64,000 nucleotides of DNA from Forficula auricularia (taxonomy: Eukaryota > Arthropoda > Insecta > Dermaptera > Forficulidae). The stretch's first letter is position 1. Every line of letters starts with the position of its first letter. The notes below the pieces were generated by a model. It had not been told where the DNA came from. It did no database searches and worked only from the letters and a program-made list of their open reading frames with translations. Below are positions 33,253 to 44,699 of the stretch, piece after piece. The stretch spans positions 18,670,474 to 18,734,473 of the forward strand of contig JALMQS010000085.1 in the NCBI GenBank assembly GCA_024734495.1, in the 5' to 3' direction. A program made the translations under genes and the position numbers.

Positions 33253-33696
33253 AATTTGTATACAGATCGAACGCATCGTTGAATATAACATATATTATAT
33301 ATTATATTATATTATATTCAAATCCGTTCAGATAGGTTTCAGTAATGAAAATATTTCCTCCTGCATTGTACAATTTATACTTTGGCAAATCCATGATTTC
33401 TATATGTTTATATGGTTTTTAAGAAGAGATGTTTGTATCTTTGGCTATCTGAGATATTTTTTGAAAAAGTTATTAAAAATATCAATAATATATGATTTAA
33501 ACAATGTTACAATTTGTTGAACTATTCCTTTTTTTTGGTAAATAATTAGTTGAATATACTTAGGTATTTTTTATATATAAATCATGAGTTTCCTATATTT
33601 GATTCAATCGCGAATCTAATGTAGGTGATTTTTGTCAGATATTAAGTAATAATAATATCTGATTTTATATATTTCTGTGTAAGAAATAATGAATTT

Positions 33697-34016
33697 AAAT
33701 AGTTTTCTAATTAATATATTAAAGAGAATTGTTTTTTACCGCGTTTTTTAAACACTATATATATATATGTCATGATCGATATCAGTGTTTGTTAAAAAGC
33801 GTCATGCGGGCTAATCGCGAAAAGATGCTGGATCATACCTAGATGGATTACATCTTTTTCATTCTCTCTTGGTCCAGACTTAAGATTCAGTTGATCCAAA
33901 TAGCCTCAACCAGCAGTAGTAAGTGATATATATTTATATATATCTTGTTTAAAAAACGCGGTCAAAAACAATTCTCTTTAATATATTAATTATTTGTTAA
34001 TATATTGATTAGAAAA
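33697..34016. repeat. Palindromic element, about 320 bp
   Basis: AATATATTAAAGAGAATTG, then ACCGCGTTTTTTAAAC, is matched in inverse by GTTTAAAAAACGCGGT and the CAATTCTCTTTAATATATT block at 33950-33990. The arms are about 60 bp. The centre is of mixed composition. No ORF. Confidence 0.65.
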
Positions 34017-34367
34017 CACTTAAAAAATTTTATTTATATAAATATACATATAAATAAATATTTTGAGATATCAGCACAAATTTCTAGTTTTTCGTTTGGG
34101 ATAAAATCCAAAGTTCTATGACGTTTCATTATCACAGGCTCAGAGAGTTGGTGAGGGATTCCTGGAACGTTGAACAAAGGCAAGAAACAATTTGAGAAAT
34201 CTGACGAATTTATATATACATATATAAACATATACATATATATTATTTAATATCAAAAGTAAGTACATCGATATTATATTTTTAACAAATTATTAATTAA
34301 ATTTTACTTATAGAAAGTGGTATACCTATATCTTTGTCTGTTTGTTCAAAATTTATTAGTTTTAACC

Positions 34368-34416
34368 TGTAAACTCCTGATGATGGACTAATAATCCGAA
34401 ATATATTGAGTTTGTA
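34368..34416 (+). ncRNA. Hammerhead ribozyme candidate
   Basis: Stem I TGTAAACTC pairs with GAGTTTGTA (9 bp including two wobbles). The core is CTGATGA, with an extra T, stem II GGA-CTAATAA-TCC, GAA, a tiny AT stem III (ATATAT) and T as the cleavage residue. The same sequence occurs twice in inverse at 58010-58111. It lies about 260 bp upstream of the BEN gene start codon, on the same strand. Confidence 0.6.
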
Positions 34417-34673
34417 TAAACCTCTCTGAGTTTTATTTCATTCTTCATTCACTGTGAAACTACACACCCCTTTACTTTATTAATTTATTAATTAAAGTAC
34501 ATCGAATAATATAATTCGTCATTGCTGCTTTAAAAAATTAGCCTAAGTAAAAATAGTTTAAAATTTTTTCAACTCATCTAGCAATTTCAAAGCCGAGATG
34601 ATACAAAACTCAATTCACTGTTTAATTCTTTGTATATTTATTTCAGTTGTTTTTCTATAATATAATTTGCATA

Positions 34674-37600
34674 ATGAATAAAATGTTTGCGTTGGTTAAA
34701 TGGTGTGGAGGCGTATACGATAAAACGTATACAAGTGAAATCCCAATAGAATGGATTAGGGATTTTAACGAAAAAACCTTTGAAGAAGACAGGCTTCAAA
34801 CTTATGCCATTGAGTGGCATGATACACATAAAGCCCCAAAAGGAGGTTGGAAGCTTTATAATGGCTATATAGTAGCTGTTTCAGGTAAAATATTGAGTTA
34901 TTTATTAGATATTTATACAAGGGGTTTTTAAATGGATGCGATATATTTTAAGGTAGTTGTTCCGCCAAATGCATTTTCTTAGGATTTTTTGAAATTTATA
35001 CAGATTATTATTTAAATACTTCTGCGTCAATTGGAAGCAAAATGAAATTTATGAACAATACAGTTCCGGAGATATTAAATTTTAAAAATCGAATTTTTCA
35101 GGCTCTTTAACATTGCTCTGTAAGGGATATCGGAAAATTTACGTACATATTTAATTATAATTAAGTATCCGTTCTTACTATTTTTATAAAAAACTAAACC
35201 AACATTAAACAATAACCAATACATATTGTAAAACAATTTTTATTCATAGTTACAACACAGTTTCTGAGATATTAATGAATAAATAATGAAAAATGTATAA
35301 AAATAAGCTGACGTATTTATTCTGTTGTGGCCATCCACTTGACTTTACCATACAACCTGGCCCCTTACTTAGATTTTATATTTAATAAAATTATTTATAT
35401 TCATGTGGGGGGGGGGGGTTAGTTTGTGCATTTTTAGACTCCTGAGGGCCCACTGATTATGTATACAAAATTTGGTTGAGTTTGCTCAAACGGCATAGAT
35501 TTTTAATTTTTGAATCTTGACCATTTATCAAATCAACCAAATTTTGTATACATAATCAGTGGACCCCCAGAAGTCTAAAAATGCAAAAACTAACCGCCCA
35601 AAAGTGAGGGGGTGTATGGTCAAAAAATGAAAATCTAGTCTCTTATACCAAACTCAACAAAATTCTGTATACATAAACAGTGGGCCCTCAGGAGTCTAAA
35701 AATGCACAAACTAACCCCCCCCCCACATGAAAATAAATAATTTTATTAAATACCAAATCCAAGTAAGGGGCCAGGTTGTATGGTAAAGGCAAGTGGATGG
35801 CCACATCAGAATACGTCAGCTTATTTTTATACATTTTTCATTATTTATTCATTAATATCTCAGAAACTGTGTTGTAACTATGAATTAAAATATGTATTGG
35901 TTATTGTTTAATGTTGGTTTAGTTTTTTATAAAAATAGTAAGAACGGATACTTAATTATAATTAAATATGTATGTAAATTTTCCGATATCCCGTACAGTG
36001 CAATGTTAAAGAGACTGAAAAATTCGATTTTTGAAATTTAATATCTCCGGAACTGTATTGTTCATAAATTTCATTTTGCCACCAATCGACGCAGAAGTAT
36101 TTAAATAATAATCTGTATAAATTTCAAAAAAATCCTAAGAAAATGCATATGGCGGAACAACTACCATAAAGGATGATTTTTTACCAAAAATTAAGGGAAG
36201 TCTTTCAAATAATATTATGATCGACCCCCTTAAATTTTGCCAAAAAAAACCTTCAAAAATTTCGCCCTCTATACATGGTGATTCACGGTCGATGGCACAT
36301 TAGAAGTTTATGGAAAACGGAACGCAGGATTTTTCTGAAAATTTAGCACCTTACCTGTTCTATCGATCTAAAATATGTTCAGCATTGCGACGTTTAGGCT
36401 TCCATCGAAGGTATAGGAAAACATTAAGAAAAAAGTATTTTAATAAAAGGGCGGTTATAAAAACGTGTTAATATACGGGGTGTTCCATTTAAAAAAAATA
36501 GAGTTGATACGAGTTTTCGATGGAAGCCGAAACGTCGCAATCCTGAAAATATTTTAGATCGATAGAACAAGTAAGAAAATGTATGCTATGCTAAAATGTG
36601 TTGCTATATTTTCAGAAAAATCCTGCCCTCCGTTTTCCATAAACGTCTAACGTACCAAAATGAACGTATGAATCACCCTGTATTTAATGTTTAATTGAAA
36701 TATTGATCTATTAAATTTCTACTTTAAATAATAATAGATAAGAAGTCAACGCTGAATAAGACACTATCCATATGTGAAGGTGATTCGCAAATTCAAAATA
36801 GGCTTTCATTAAAAAAATCTGATAAAGAAACTAGCCCTATATCAAGGTGTGCAAAAGGCCTAGAACCGGTAAGTTTTATATATAAGGTGATCCTTATTTA
36901 GGGTATTTTCTCATTTTGATGCTCCCAGAAGCTCACATTGGTTCAAAATAAAAAATAAAATATATCCCCCAAGTTTCAGATCTCTATGACAATTTTAACT
37001 CTACCCGCAAAGTTATATAAGTTTCTCATATGCTATTTAAATGGTGAACTTACATCAATGTGCATTCAGCATAAGTTAAGATATCTAGTGATATAGAGAG
37101 TCTTAAAACTTGAGGATATTTTTTATTATTTACTTATTTCGAACCAATATGAGCCACTAGGACCATAAAAATATGAAAATTTCCTAAATAAGAACCACCA
37201 CCCTAATATATATATATATATATACCGGGTGAGTTTTTTATCTTGAGACAATCTTATAACTCAAAAACAGTGCATTATATGAAAAAAGTTTCAAATAAAA
37301 GTTTATTTATATCAAGGGGTAAACTAAACTACACTATTGTTTGTCGACCTAGAACCAGCTTTCAAGGGTATTTCGAGGTCAACCTCTGTTTTTTAAACAG
37401 TATAAAATGTATAAAAAAAAATAGTTTTAATAAAAGTTGTTCAGTTTTTTTGGTAGATTCAAAATATGTACAGAAACATATAGGTTTCTATTTAAAAAAC
37501 AGAACTTGACCTCAAAATACTCTTGAAAGCTTGTTCTACGTCGACAAAAAATAGTGTAGTTTAATTTTCCCCTTGATATAAAAAAACTTTTATTTGAAAC

Positions 37601-38890
37601 TTTTTTTCATATAATGCACTGTTTTGGAGTTATAAGACTGTCTCAAGATAAAAAACTCACCCGGTTTATATCTGTATATATATGCATATATATATATATT
37701 ATAATTAAAAAAAAATAACATGTTAATGAAAATTTATGATATTTTTCGCAGAGTACATCTATTTTAAAAGAGAAAAATCAAGAGGTGAATTTAAGCAAAA
37801 ATCTGAATAAAAAAAAAACGCTAAACCTCAAGATAAAAACCCCGAAATAATTAACATGGTAATTTATTAAAATCGTAAATTTATCAAAAATATCGCTTAC
37901 TTTAAAGTTTTTAATGTATTTTATATATAAAAATATATAATAATTTTTTATACATTTAGATATATATTTATTAGAATTTATTTTAAATTACTTTTTTTGT
38001 CTTCCATTTAAATTTTAAGGTAGGATATGAGGATGAGGACAAATCAGATCTCAATCTGTTTATAGCAGGTTCAGATACCATTGCCCCTGAAGTTAATGGA
38101 GAGTCTTCCATCGGGGAGATTTCGAAAAGTAAAAAACCATACATAATCTGAGTTAATTTTATTAATATTTTTAAATGTGCATGTGAAATAACTAATTCAC
38201 TTGTTTACAGAATTAGATGTCATGCAAAAGTCTATTTCCGCTTTGTCGGAGACTATAGCATATATGTTTGATGCTATATCGAAAATTCAAAAAAAATTGG
38301 ATGAATCGACGACAAGCAAAGACATATCACCTCCACCAAATAAAAGTGGCGGTTTTCACGTGGGACAGGTAACTGAATAAAAACAATTAAACTTTATATA
38401 AAAAATAAAAGAACTTTAATACTATTATAATATACAGGTTGAACTTGGCATATCTGGAAGCGGTGTCAAAGTGGATGAACTGGAATGGATGTCCGCCATT
38501 TCCAGAAACAATGCCATAGGCATGGTAAAGGCCCTATTACCATGTCTGTTTAAAATTGATGTTCTCCTTGAGAGCAATTACAAAGGAGGTGCCCCAAAAA
38601 ACAAACTGGGGCAAAATATTTCGGCAAAAAAGCGCCTGGATCCAAAGATTCTTGATGCCTTGAAATGTGGGTATAAGACATCAATGTCTTATTTGATACT
38701 TATTCTTTTTTGTTTCCTCAAATTTAAAAGTTTTATTTTATTTTTTATCCCAATTTTAGATAGCGTCAACAAAATTTTCCCCGGGAAAATTACGGATGCT
38801 GAATTTGGGCAAGCAGTAAATTCTAAAATTACTTCGCTCAGATTCAGAGCGTCTGAGAAAAAAAAAAGAAAATTTGCCTCCCCCAGCTGA
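34674..38890 (+). CDS. BEN domain-containing protein gene, seven exons
   Basis: Exons: 34674..34884, 36738..36868, 37752..37858, 38020..38128, 38211..38368, 38438..38666, 38760..38890 (TGA). All introns are GT-AG, and junction phases fit except at exon 3, whose 107 nt are one short. The frame shifts at its A10 run, by a sequencing error or a true frameshift. The N-terminus (MNKMFALVKWCGGVYDK, then EIPIEWIRDF, YAIEWHDT, KGGWKLYNGYIVAVSG) resembles the SH3/Tudor-like start of some insect BEN proteins. Exon 5 encodes a probable coiled coil (SETIAYMFDAISKIQKKLDE). Exons 6 and 7 form the BEN domain (VELGISGSGVKVDELEW, MVKALLPCLF, LDPKILDALK, FPGKITDAEFGQAVNSKI) with a basic tail. BEN domains act in DNA binding and chromatin repression, so a nuclear role is inferred. 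An acceptor-like TTTCAG at 34641-34646 suggests a 5'-UTR intron. AATAAA signals follow from 38924. Confidence 0.8.
34955..36175. mobile_element. E5/E2 composite inverted repeat in BEN intron 1
   Basis: Two E5 ends in opposite orientation (TTAAGGTAGTTGTTCCGCC at the left, GGCGGAACAACTACCATAA at the right) form arms of about 340 bp. Between them lies an E2 copy that is itself palindromic (35300..35838), with minisatellite units in opposite orientation meeting near 35515. The total span is about 1.2 kb. RNA from this intron would fold into a very long hairpin. Confidence 0.75.
36272..36683. mobile_element. Palindromic MITE in BEN intron 1
   Basis: The ends ATACATGGTGATTCAC and GAATCACCCTGTAT are inverse. 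The arms share TTTATGGAAAACGGA, ATCGATCTAAAATAT, and GCGACGTTT with CTTCCATCG. No ORF. Confidence 0.65.
36888..37203. mobile_element. Palindromic MITE in BEN intron 2
   Basis: The ends GGTGATCCTTATTTAGG and CCTAAATAAGAACCACC are inverse. Internally, ATTGGTTCAAAATAAAAAAT matches the inverse of ATTTACTTATTTCGAACCAAT. It starts about 20 bp after the exon 2 donor. Confidence 0.6.
37224..37667. mobile_element. Palindromic element E6, copy 2, in BEN intron 2
   Basis: The ends ACCGGGTGAGTTTTTTATC and GATAAAAAACTCACCCGG are perfectly inverse, with arms of about 200 bp sharing AAAGTTTATTTATATCAAG and GTCGACCTAGAACCAGC-like blocks. This compact form defines E6, whose expanded copy is at 17229..20098. 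Confidence 0.75.
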
Positions 38891-39149
38891 AGACATTCAG
38901 GATTCATTGTAAATCTATTTTAAATAAATCTATTGTAAATCTATTTTAAATAAATAAATCGGATTTGTGAAAACTTTTTGTTTTATTACACTACTGTGTA
39001 ACAATATACCTCTCATTTACCCTTCCTTTTTAAATATCATTGTGTTTCACTTAAAACCTACACCCCTCTCTTTCCCTGAGTATAACCCAAATATATTAAG
39101 AAAATATAATATTCATTTAATAATTCTTCTAATATATAAATTATATAAT

Positions 39150-39322
39150 TTAAAATATATTATTTTTATAAATTCAAAATACTTCTTTTTTATAAATTTA
39201 AAATACATTTTTTTTATAAATTCAAAATATGTTTTTTTTATAAATATAAAGTATATTCTTTTTATAATTTTAAAATATGTTTTTTTTATAAAAAAAAATA
39301 TGTTCTTTTTATATCCCTAAAA
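39150..39322 (+). repeat. AT-rich tandem repeat, about 30 bp unit
   Basis: About five units of TTTTTATAAATTCAAAATA with variable spacing lie 260 bp downstream of the BEN gene stop codon. Confidence 0.65.
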
Positions 39323-39424
39323 TATATAATGAATATATCTGAAAATATATCCAAAACGGCCAATTTTTATATATTTTTGTAATATATTTCGGACATGTCC
39401 CAAGAATATAAACAAAACACATTT

Positions 39425-39545
39425 CGAAAATCTATTTATTTCCATGCGGGTGAGCAGTTTCAGAGATATTTTAAATAAACCACAAGCCACAAAAAACGCT
39501 TTTTTCACGCACTATTACATTACTTGACCATACCATGGTAAAGTA
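39425..39545 (+). repeat. E2 tail fragment
   Basis: CACGCACTATTACATTACTT followed by GACCATACCATGGTAAAGTAA matches the right end of E2. The upstream part is diverged. Confidence 0.5.
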
Positions 39546-39789
39546 ATAAATAAATGAACTTAATTACTTATTTTAACAATTCATTTGCTAGATTTCTAAA
39601 TTTTTTTTTATTATTACTACTAGCTTTTATTTGACTTAGTTTCTCTGTCTGTTTGTCTCTGGGTTGCGATTTGATAAACCTAGATATAAAAACATAAGGT
39701 ATTTTCTCAATAAAGATGTTTTTTTGTTTGTTTTTGTAATAAGTCACACATTTATCAAATATTTTGAGTTTTTCGAATCCCGAATGTAA

Positions 39790-40485
39790 TTAAGGTAATT
39801 GTATTGCGATAATACTAACAAAAAGTTAATTAGTATATAGAACAGACAATAAGGATTCATAATTCATAAGCCCAAAACTTGTTGCTGTTTATGTACCATT
39901 ACTAGCTAATCCCGTGCTCGTTTGACAAATCTGGCAACACTGTCCGAGTTTGTATATATTTTATCATAGAAATTTCAGATAAAGTACATTATAAAGCGAG
40001 ATTTATAAAACAAAAAGTCCCTAATAAGCGATTGAAAAATGGCTGAAGCGAAAAAACGTCAAAAAATTACTAAAGCTAACCCACTTTTTGGGTTAAATAG
40101 ATGTATAGTTGCCAGCTTGTTTTTACTGCAAATTTTCCATTATACATTTTTCATTATTTATTTATTATTATCTCAGAAACTGTGTTGTAACTATGAATTA
40201 AAATTTTCTTAAAAAATGTTGTTTAATGTTGGTTTAGTTATTTATAACAACGGTAAGAAGAGTTTCTTAATTATAATTAAATATGTATGTAAACTTTCCG
40301 ATATCCCTTATAGTGCAATGTATAAGAGTCTGAAAAACTCTATCTTTGGAATTTAATATCTCTGGAATTATATTGTTCATAGATTTCCTTTTGCCACTAA
40401 TCAATGCAGAAGTTTTTAAATAATAATCTGTCTAAATTTCAAAAAAAATCCTAAGAAAACCGATATGGTGAAACAACTATCTTAA
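39790..40485 (+). repeat. Repeat family E5, copy 2
   Basis: It starts TTAAGGTAATTGTATTGCG and ends GAAACAACTATCTTAAGG. It shares TATAGAACAGACAATAAGG-type and CGTGCTCGTTTGACAAATC blocks with copy 1 at 28770. No ORF. Confidence 0.65.
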
Positions 40486-40489
40486 GGGA

Positions 40490-41395
40490 GGAAAAAGAAG
40501 GAAATTGATAAGATATGGTTTTAAACAAGGGAGAAACTAATGTGAAAGTCGAATGGTACCCGCACTAGTTGATTTTTTGATCCAATTCCTCTGAAATCCT
40601 TTCACAGTTTCTAGTTTTTATTTATTTATTTATCAATTTTATTTTATTTTTTTTTTTTGACTACACTCAGCTAATTAAAAAAGACATATATATTATATTA
40701 TGAAAGGATTGAGTTAAGCTTGAAATCACGCGAGGAAGATGAAATTCCACACCGAAGCGTGGCACAGTCTATCTATAATTCTATATAGTGAGGCCTGGGG
40801 ACGGTGATTTATCATTCCCACAGGTTGTCTGTCCATCTCGCTGTCTGGTATTGCCCATTGCCCCGGATCGAGAGCATGACCGGCGTATTTATTACTATTT
40901 GTATGGCAGGGATGCTGTGTTCATGCCATCCAGGCTCAGTATCGAACCAAAACATGACTGGATATCGCATTTGAACTAAGAAAAAAAATATATATATACA
41001 TCTACTTTATTATTTCAGTCTTAATCTTGAATCATCAGGTGGGAAACTTTCAAAATGTATTCACGAAACGTGATTGATTTGAAAAACATCACTAGAGATG
41101 AGAGGAGTTGAATTAAAAAAAGATGAAGTCGAAGTCAGGATGAGCTTCAAAATTGGGTTAATCAGATAATAAAATATCAGAAAAAGAAGATGTCTGTACA
41201 TCATGACAAAGAACCAGGGATTTATGAAGTGACTATATAAGAACAGACGATTTAGAATTAATAAGGCAGCGGGGTTTCCGAAAAGAGACAACTAGCGCAT
41301 TCTGACGGATTAGGGTTTCTTTGATTATTTTTCAATCCAGTCACGCATTATTCCTAATAAAATTTTTATTAAATATTTGTTTCTTAACTTATATA
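40490..41395. other. Low-repeat DNA, no gene seen
   Basis: This segment (especially 40680-40980) is not repeated in the window and has no ORF with a recognisable domain. Confidence 0.4.
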
Positions 41396-41399
41396 CATA

Positions 41400-41605
41400 T
41401 ATAGAATTGGATTCTCGAAAACGGCTCTAACGATTTCGATGAAAATCACGGATTAGCGGTTTTTTGGCAAATTGATTTGTCAGGGTCTGACGTTCGGGTA
41501 ATTTTAATTGAATTAGTTATATCTTAATTAAAGAAACTATTCACAGGTGGATGTGTCAATAAAAATGTATAATTAATTTGTTTTCAATTTCCTTTTATTC
41601 ATTAA
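41400..41605 (-). repeat. Repeat family E3 fragment
   Basis: It contains CTCGAAAACGGCTCTAACG and ATTTCGATGAAAATCACGG, the conserved E3 3' block in reverse, then CTATTCACAGGTGGATGTGT. Both ends are incomplete. Confidence 0.5.
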
Positions 41606-41611
41606 TTGTTT

Positions 41612-42381
41612 TTACTTTACAATATGAAAAAAGTGTTTTTTTTTTGCTTCTTTTTTTCTAAATATCTCAAAAACGGCTTAAACTATTTTGATTAAAAAAA
41701 TTGGGCGAAACCATGGCATTTCGGTCTACAAAAAAGCCCTAATAAGGGAACATCGAAAAAATTATATTTTTCGAGATAATAACTGTTTTGTCAAAATGTC
41801 TGTTAGGTTGTTATTCTGTTAGTCTGTACGTTACCAAATTTTTGTGCACGAGCTAGCTCAAAAACTAGTGTGAATATCAAAACCAAATTTCACAGGTAGT
41901 TTTGGTCCATTGAGATTAAGAGCTGATAAGATTTTGGTGCATATCGACTCAAAATTAAGGGAGGTGGAGGGGGTTAAAAATTTAAAATCTAGGCTATTTG
42001 AGCAAACTCATCCAAATTTTGTATACATAATCAGTGGACCCCCAGAAGTCTAAAAATGAAAAAACTAACCGACTAAAATGGGGTGAGGGGGGTGTAGGGT
42101 CAGAAAATTAAAAAATAGACCCTTGTACCAAACTCAACCAAATTTTGTATACATAATCAATCCGTGGGCCGTCTAAAAATGCAAAAACAAACAGCCCAAA
42201 ATGGGGGCTCAAAAAATGAAAATATAGTTTCTTGTACCAAACTCGACCAAATTTTTGTATACATAATCAGTAGGCCCCAGAAAACTAAAAATGCAAAAAC
42301 TACCCCCCACCCCACACACACTATATTATAAATAATTTTATTAAATATAAGTAAAGGGCCAGGTAGTATGGTAAAGTCAAG
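41612..42381 (-). mobile_element. Repeat family E2, copy 4 (reverse, truncated)
   Basis: The conserved tail block comes first (41640-41930), then three minisatellite units (about 41990, 42110, 42220), then the head TATGGTAAAGTCAAGTG, where it is cut off by a LINE. This copy has three units, against two in copies 1, 2 and 5. Confidence 0.7.
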
Positions 42382-42383
42382 TG

Positions 42384-42727
42384 ATGAGATAAATTCAATA
42401 ATTCCCCCAAAGCATGCTTTGCACGTAGCACGTGTTTTGCCGACTCCCAACACTCTTTCGCGGTCAAATTAGAAAAGTGCCGGACTACTTCATTCGCCAA
42501 TACGTATATCCCCATGACTTCAAGGAACTGGAACTCTCTCCAGCCTCCATCTTTCCCAGCACCTATAATCTTCAAACCTTCAAAACCGGAGTGCATAGAC
42601 ACCTACGTCTACACCCTCTCACTTAATCAACTTTCCTTCTTCGGTAATGCAAGGGTCTTTCGAGATCCATAGGCTGCATCTCTACTGGTACACCCATTCT
42701 TGCATTCGATTGCATTAAAAAAAAAAC
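42384..42727 (+). mobile_element. Short 5'-truncated jockey-like LINE copy
   Basis: Its sequence is nearly identical to 24352..24699: it encodes the last residues (AKHVLR-region in inverse, TYNLQTFKTGVHRHLRLHPL in sense), a stop at 42626 and the tail GCATTCGATTGCATTAAAA. It interrupts E2. A weak CAAGT direct repeat may be the TSD. Confidence 0.75.
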
Positions 42728-42792
42728 CAAGTTCGGAGAGTTAAAGATAGAGGGGTTAAGTCTGCGATCACCCTATGTTTTTTTTATGAAAC

Positions 42793-44507
42793 TGTTCAAA
42801 CTCAAGAGTTTTCAGCCTTTTTTTTTATGTTAATTAATTTAATTAAAATTAATTCAAATAGTTTTAAGTTTTCAATTTATCAAAAAAAATATTATAGAAA
42901 TTTGTTTTCATTTTCCTATTGTAAAGGATATTTTAATATCTTTATTTAAAATATTCTAGAAAAAGATTCAATTTCACAACAAAACTGATATCTTTTCAAT
43001 CAAAAATTAATTATACTGGCAGTAATTCAATACTTTGTCGTTTCAAGGGAAATTTATTTAGAGAAAAATACGAATTCCAGTCGCTGTTAAGCAAGCCTTT
43101 CGAGAGAACAAAAATACAGTCATAAAAAATGTGTGACGTTCACCAATCAAAATCCTAGTTTTGATCACGTGACCGTCTGGGCCCTCTTCACAGCTAGTGA
43201 AACCGGGCGAGCTCAGTTGGTTTTACGCTCTGCCTTTATGTAGACCGAACTCGGGTTGCTCTGCTCGTCTTGTTAAGCGAGAGAGAACTCTACTGCCTGC
43301 GCGGCCATTGAACAGCCCATTATACAGTGGCTGGTTCGTTGTGTCCTTCCTCTTACACTGGTCGGACCCATAGGATGCTGTTCTTTGCTTTTTAGCGAGA
43401 AAGATCTTCATTGCCTTGCGAGGCCATTTTGAACAGCTCGTATACAGTAGCTGGTTCGTTGCGTTTTTTCACCCACGCTGGTGTTAATCCGCCATCTTTA
43501 AATATCTTGTTTGATTAATTATACGCTAATTATCAACCTGAATTGACGGGTTCAAAGGAACTCCAGAGAAAAGGATTTCTCAAATTGCTTTGTTTCCAAC
43601 TAATGCAAGATTTTAGTGTGGAACAAGGACGGATACATCCTCTTTAAGAGAAAGGCTTCAGCTAACGTTTTCAATTGACGAAAAATAATTTCTTTTGGAA
43701 CAATCGTGTTGAAAAACAAGCTAAGTAGTTTAATAATTATTTGTAAAACTGTTTATATATTAATCATTAAATATTAGAAATATTTTTCTATTATATTGAA
43801 AATAATTCACTCTTTAATTCAGAGTTGTATTACTCAATTGATATAATTATCAATTAATTCATGAAATATTGCTATGTTACAATTAATATATTAATTATAT
43901 AAAACTGTATTTATTTTATAAAACATAATGTTACTATAACATGTGCATTTGATATTTTTCCACTGCTGATTTATTAAAAGAAAATAAAAAGTTGTTATTT
44001 TGTTTAAATATTAAATTTGAGTTTTATATTGCTTCCTCCGCCATATTTAACAAATAAGAAATAATAAGGAGTCTTCCATCTTTGAGATATATATTTTATT
44101 TTGTTTAATAACCAATCCTGTTTTTAATTATTATTAAAAACAAAATCACTATTTATTTGAACTTTAAAAATAAGAATATTTTCCAGAACATTTACCATTT
44201 TTCAAAGTAGTTTTGATTACTAGCACATTATTCGAACCTGCGGTCAAACCAATTCATTTAACGGTTCCTTTTTTTGAAGTCTTTGGATGCGAAGCGCTAT
44301 TAAGGGTGGTTTTTCACTAACGCTTCCTGGCCCGGTATACATCCTTCTTAGCAAAGGGGTTGATATCCAAGAATCTGTTTGCATCAACCAAAGCGTTCTG
44401 AGCTAGACTTCACGGGAAGCAAGTCCATTTAGGGTGTAAACACGTTCTTCGATATTAGTCAATTGATTGAAAAATTAATTGGCCTTAAGAATCCCGACCC
44501 CCAAACA
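42793..44507 (+). repeat. 5' LTR of the BEL/Pao element (1715 bp)
   Basis: TG...CA borders. It is long for this superfamily. It contains an imperfect direct repeat of about 88 bp (43275..43362 and 43393..43482), both with GAACAGC, TATACAGT and CTGGTTCGTTG. A palindromic AT-rich region (43720-43980) probably holds the core promoter and polyadenylation signals; this is inferred. Confidence 0.93.
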
Positions 44508-44530
44508 TCTGGCGACCTGGTGACAGGACC
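44508..44530 (+). promoter_or_regulatory. Primer-binding site
   Basis: Two bases after the LTR the sequence TGGCGACCTGGTGACAGG begins with TGG, as required for pairing with a tRNA 3' CCA end. The tRNA was not identified. A similar TGGCGACCG occurs again near 44632. Confidence 0.65.
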
Positions 44531-44699
44531 AACCCACAATCAGCTAACGACTGCGTGATTGAACCAACACCCAAATAGTTCTCAAAACAAATTTGTTATT
44601 AGTATTTTGAAAAATTGGTTATAAATTCTGGTGGCGACCGTTAATAAAACAAATCTAATACTATATTAAATAAATATGCTATAAAATAGATATCTCAAG

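Noticed and set aside
36515..36545. Hammerhead-like GAAACGTC in the intron 1 MITE
   Set aside because: GAAACGTC is present, but no CTGANGA box or pairing stem lies upstream at the right spacing.
43200..43260. tRNA D-arm-like sequence (GAGCTCAGTTGG) in the BEL LTR
   Set aside because: A box A-like match exists, but there is no box B at the right distance and no foldable acceptor or T arm.
43223..43411. Minus-strand open frame in the 5' LTR, repeated in the 3' LTR at 49812..50000
   Set aside because: It occurs only because the LTRs are duplicated. It is antisense to the element, short and without any domain.
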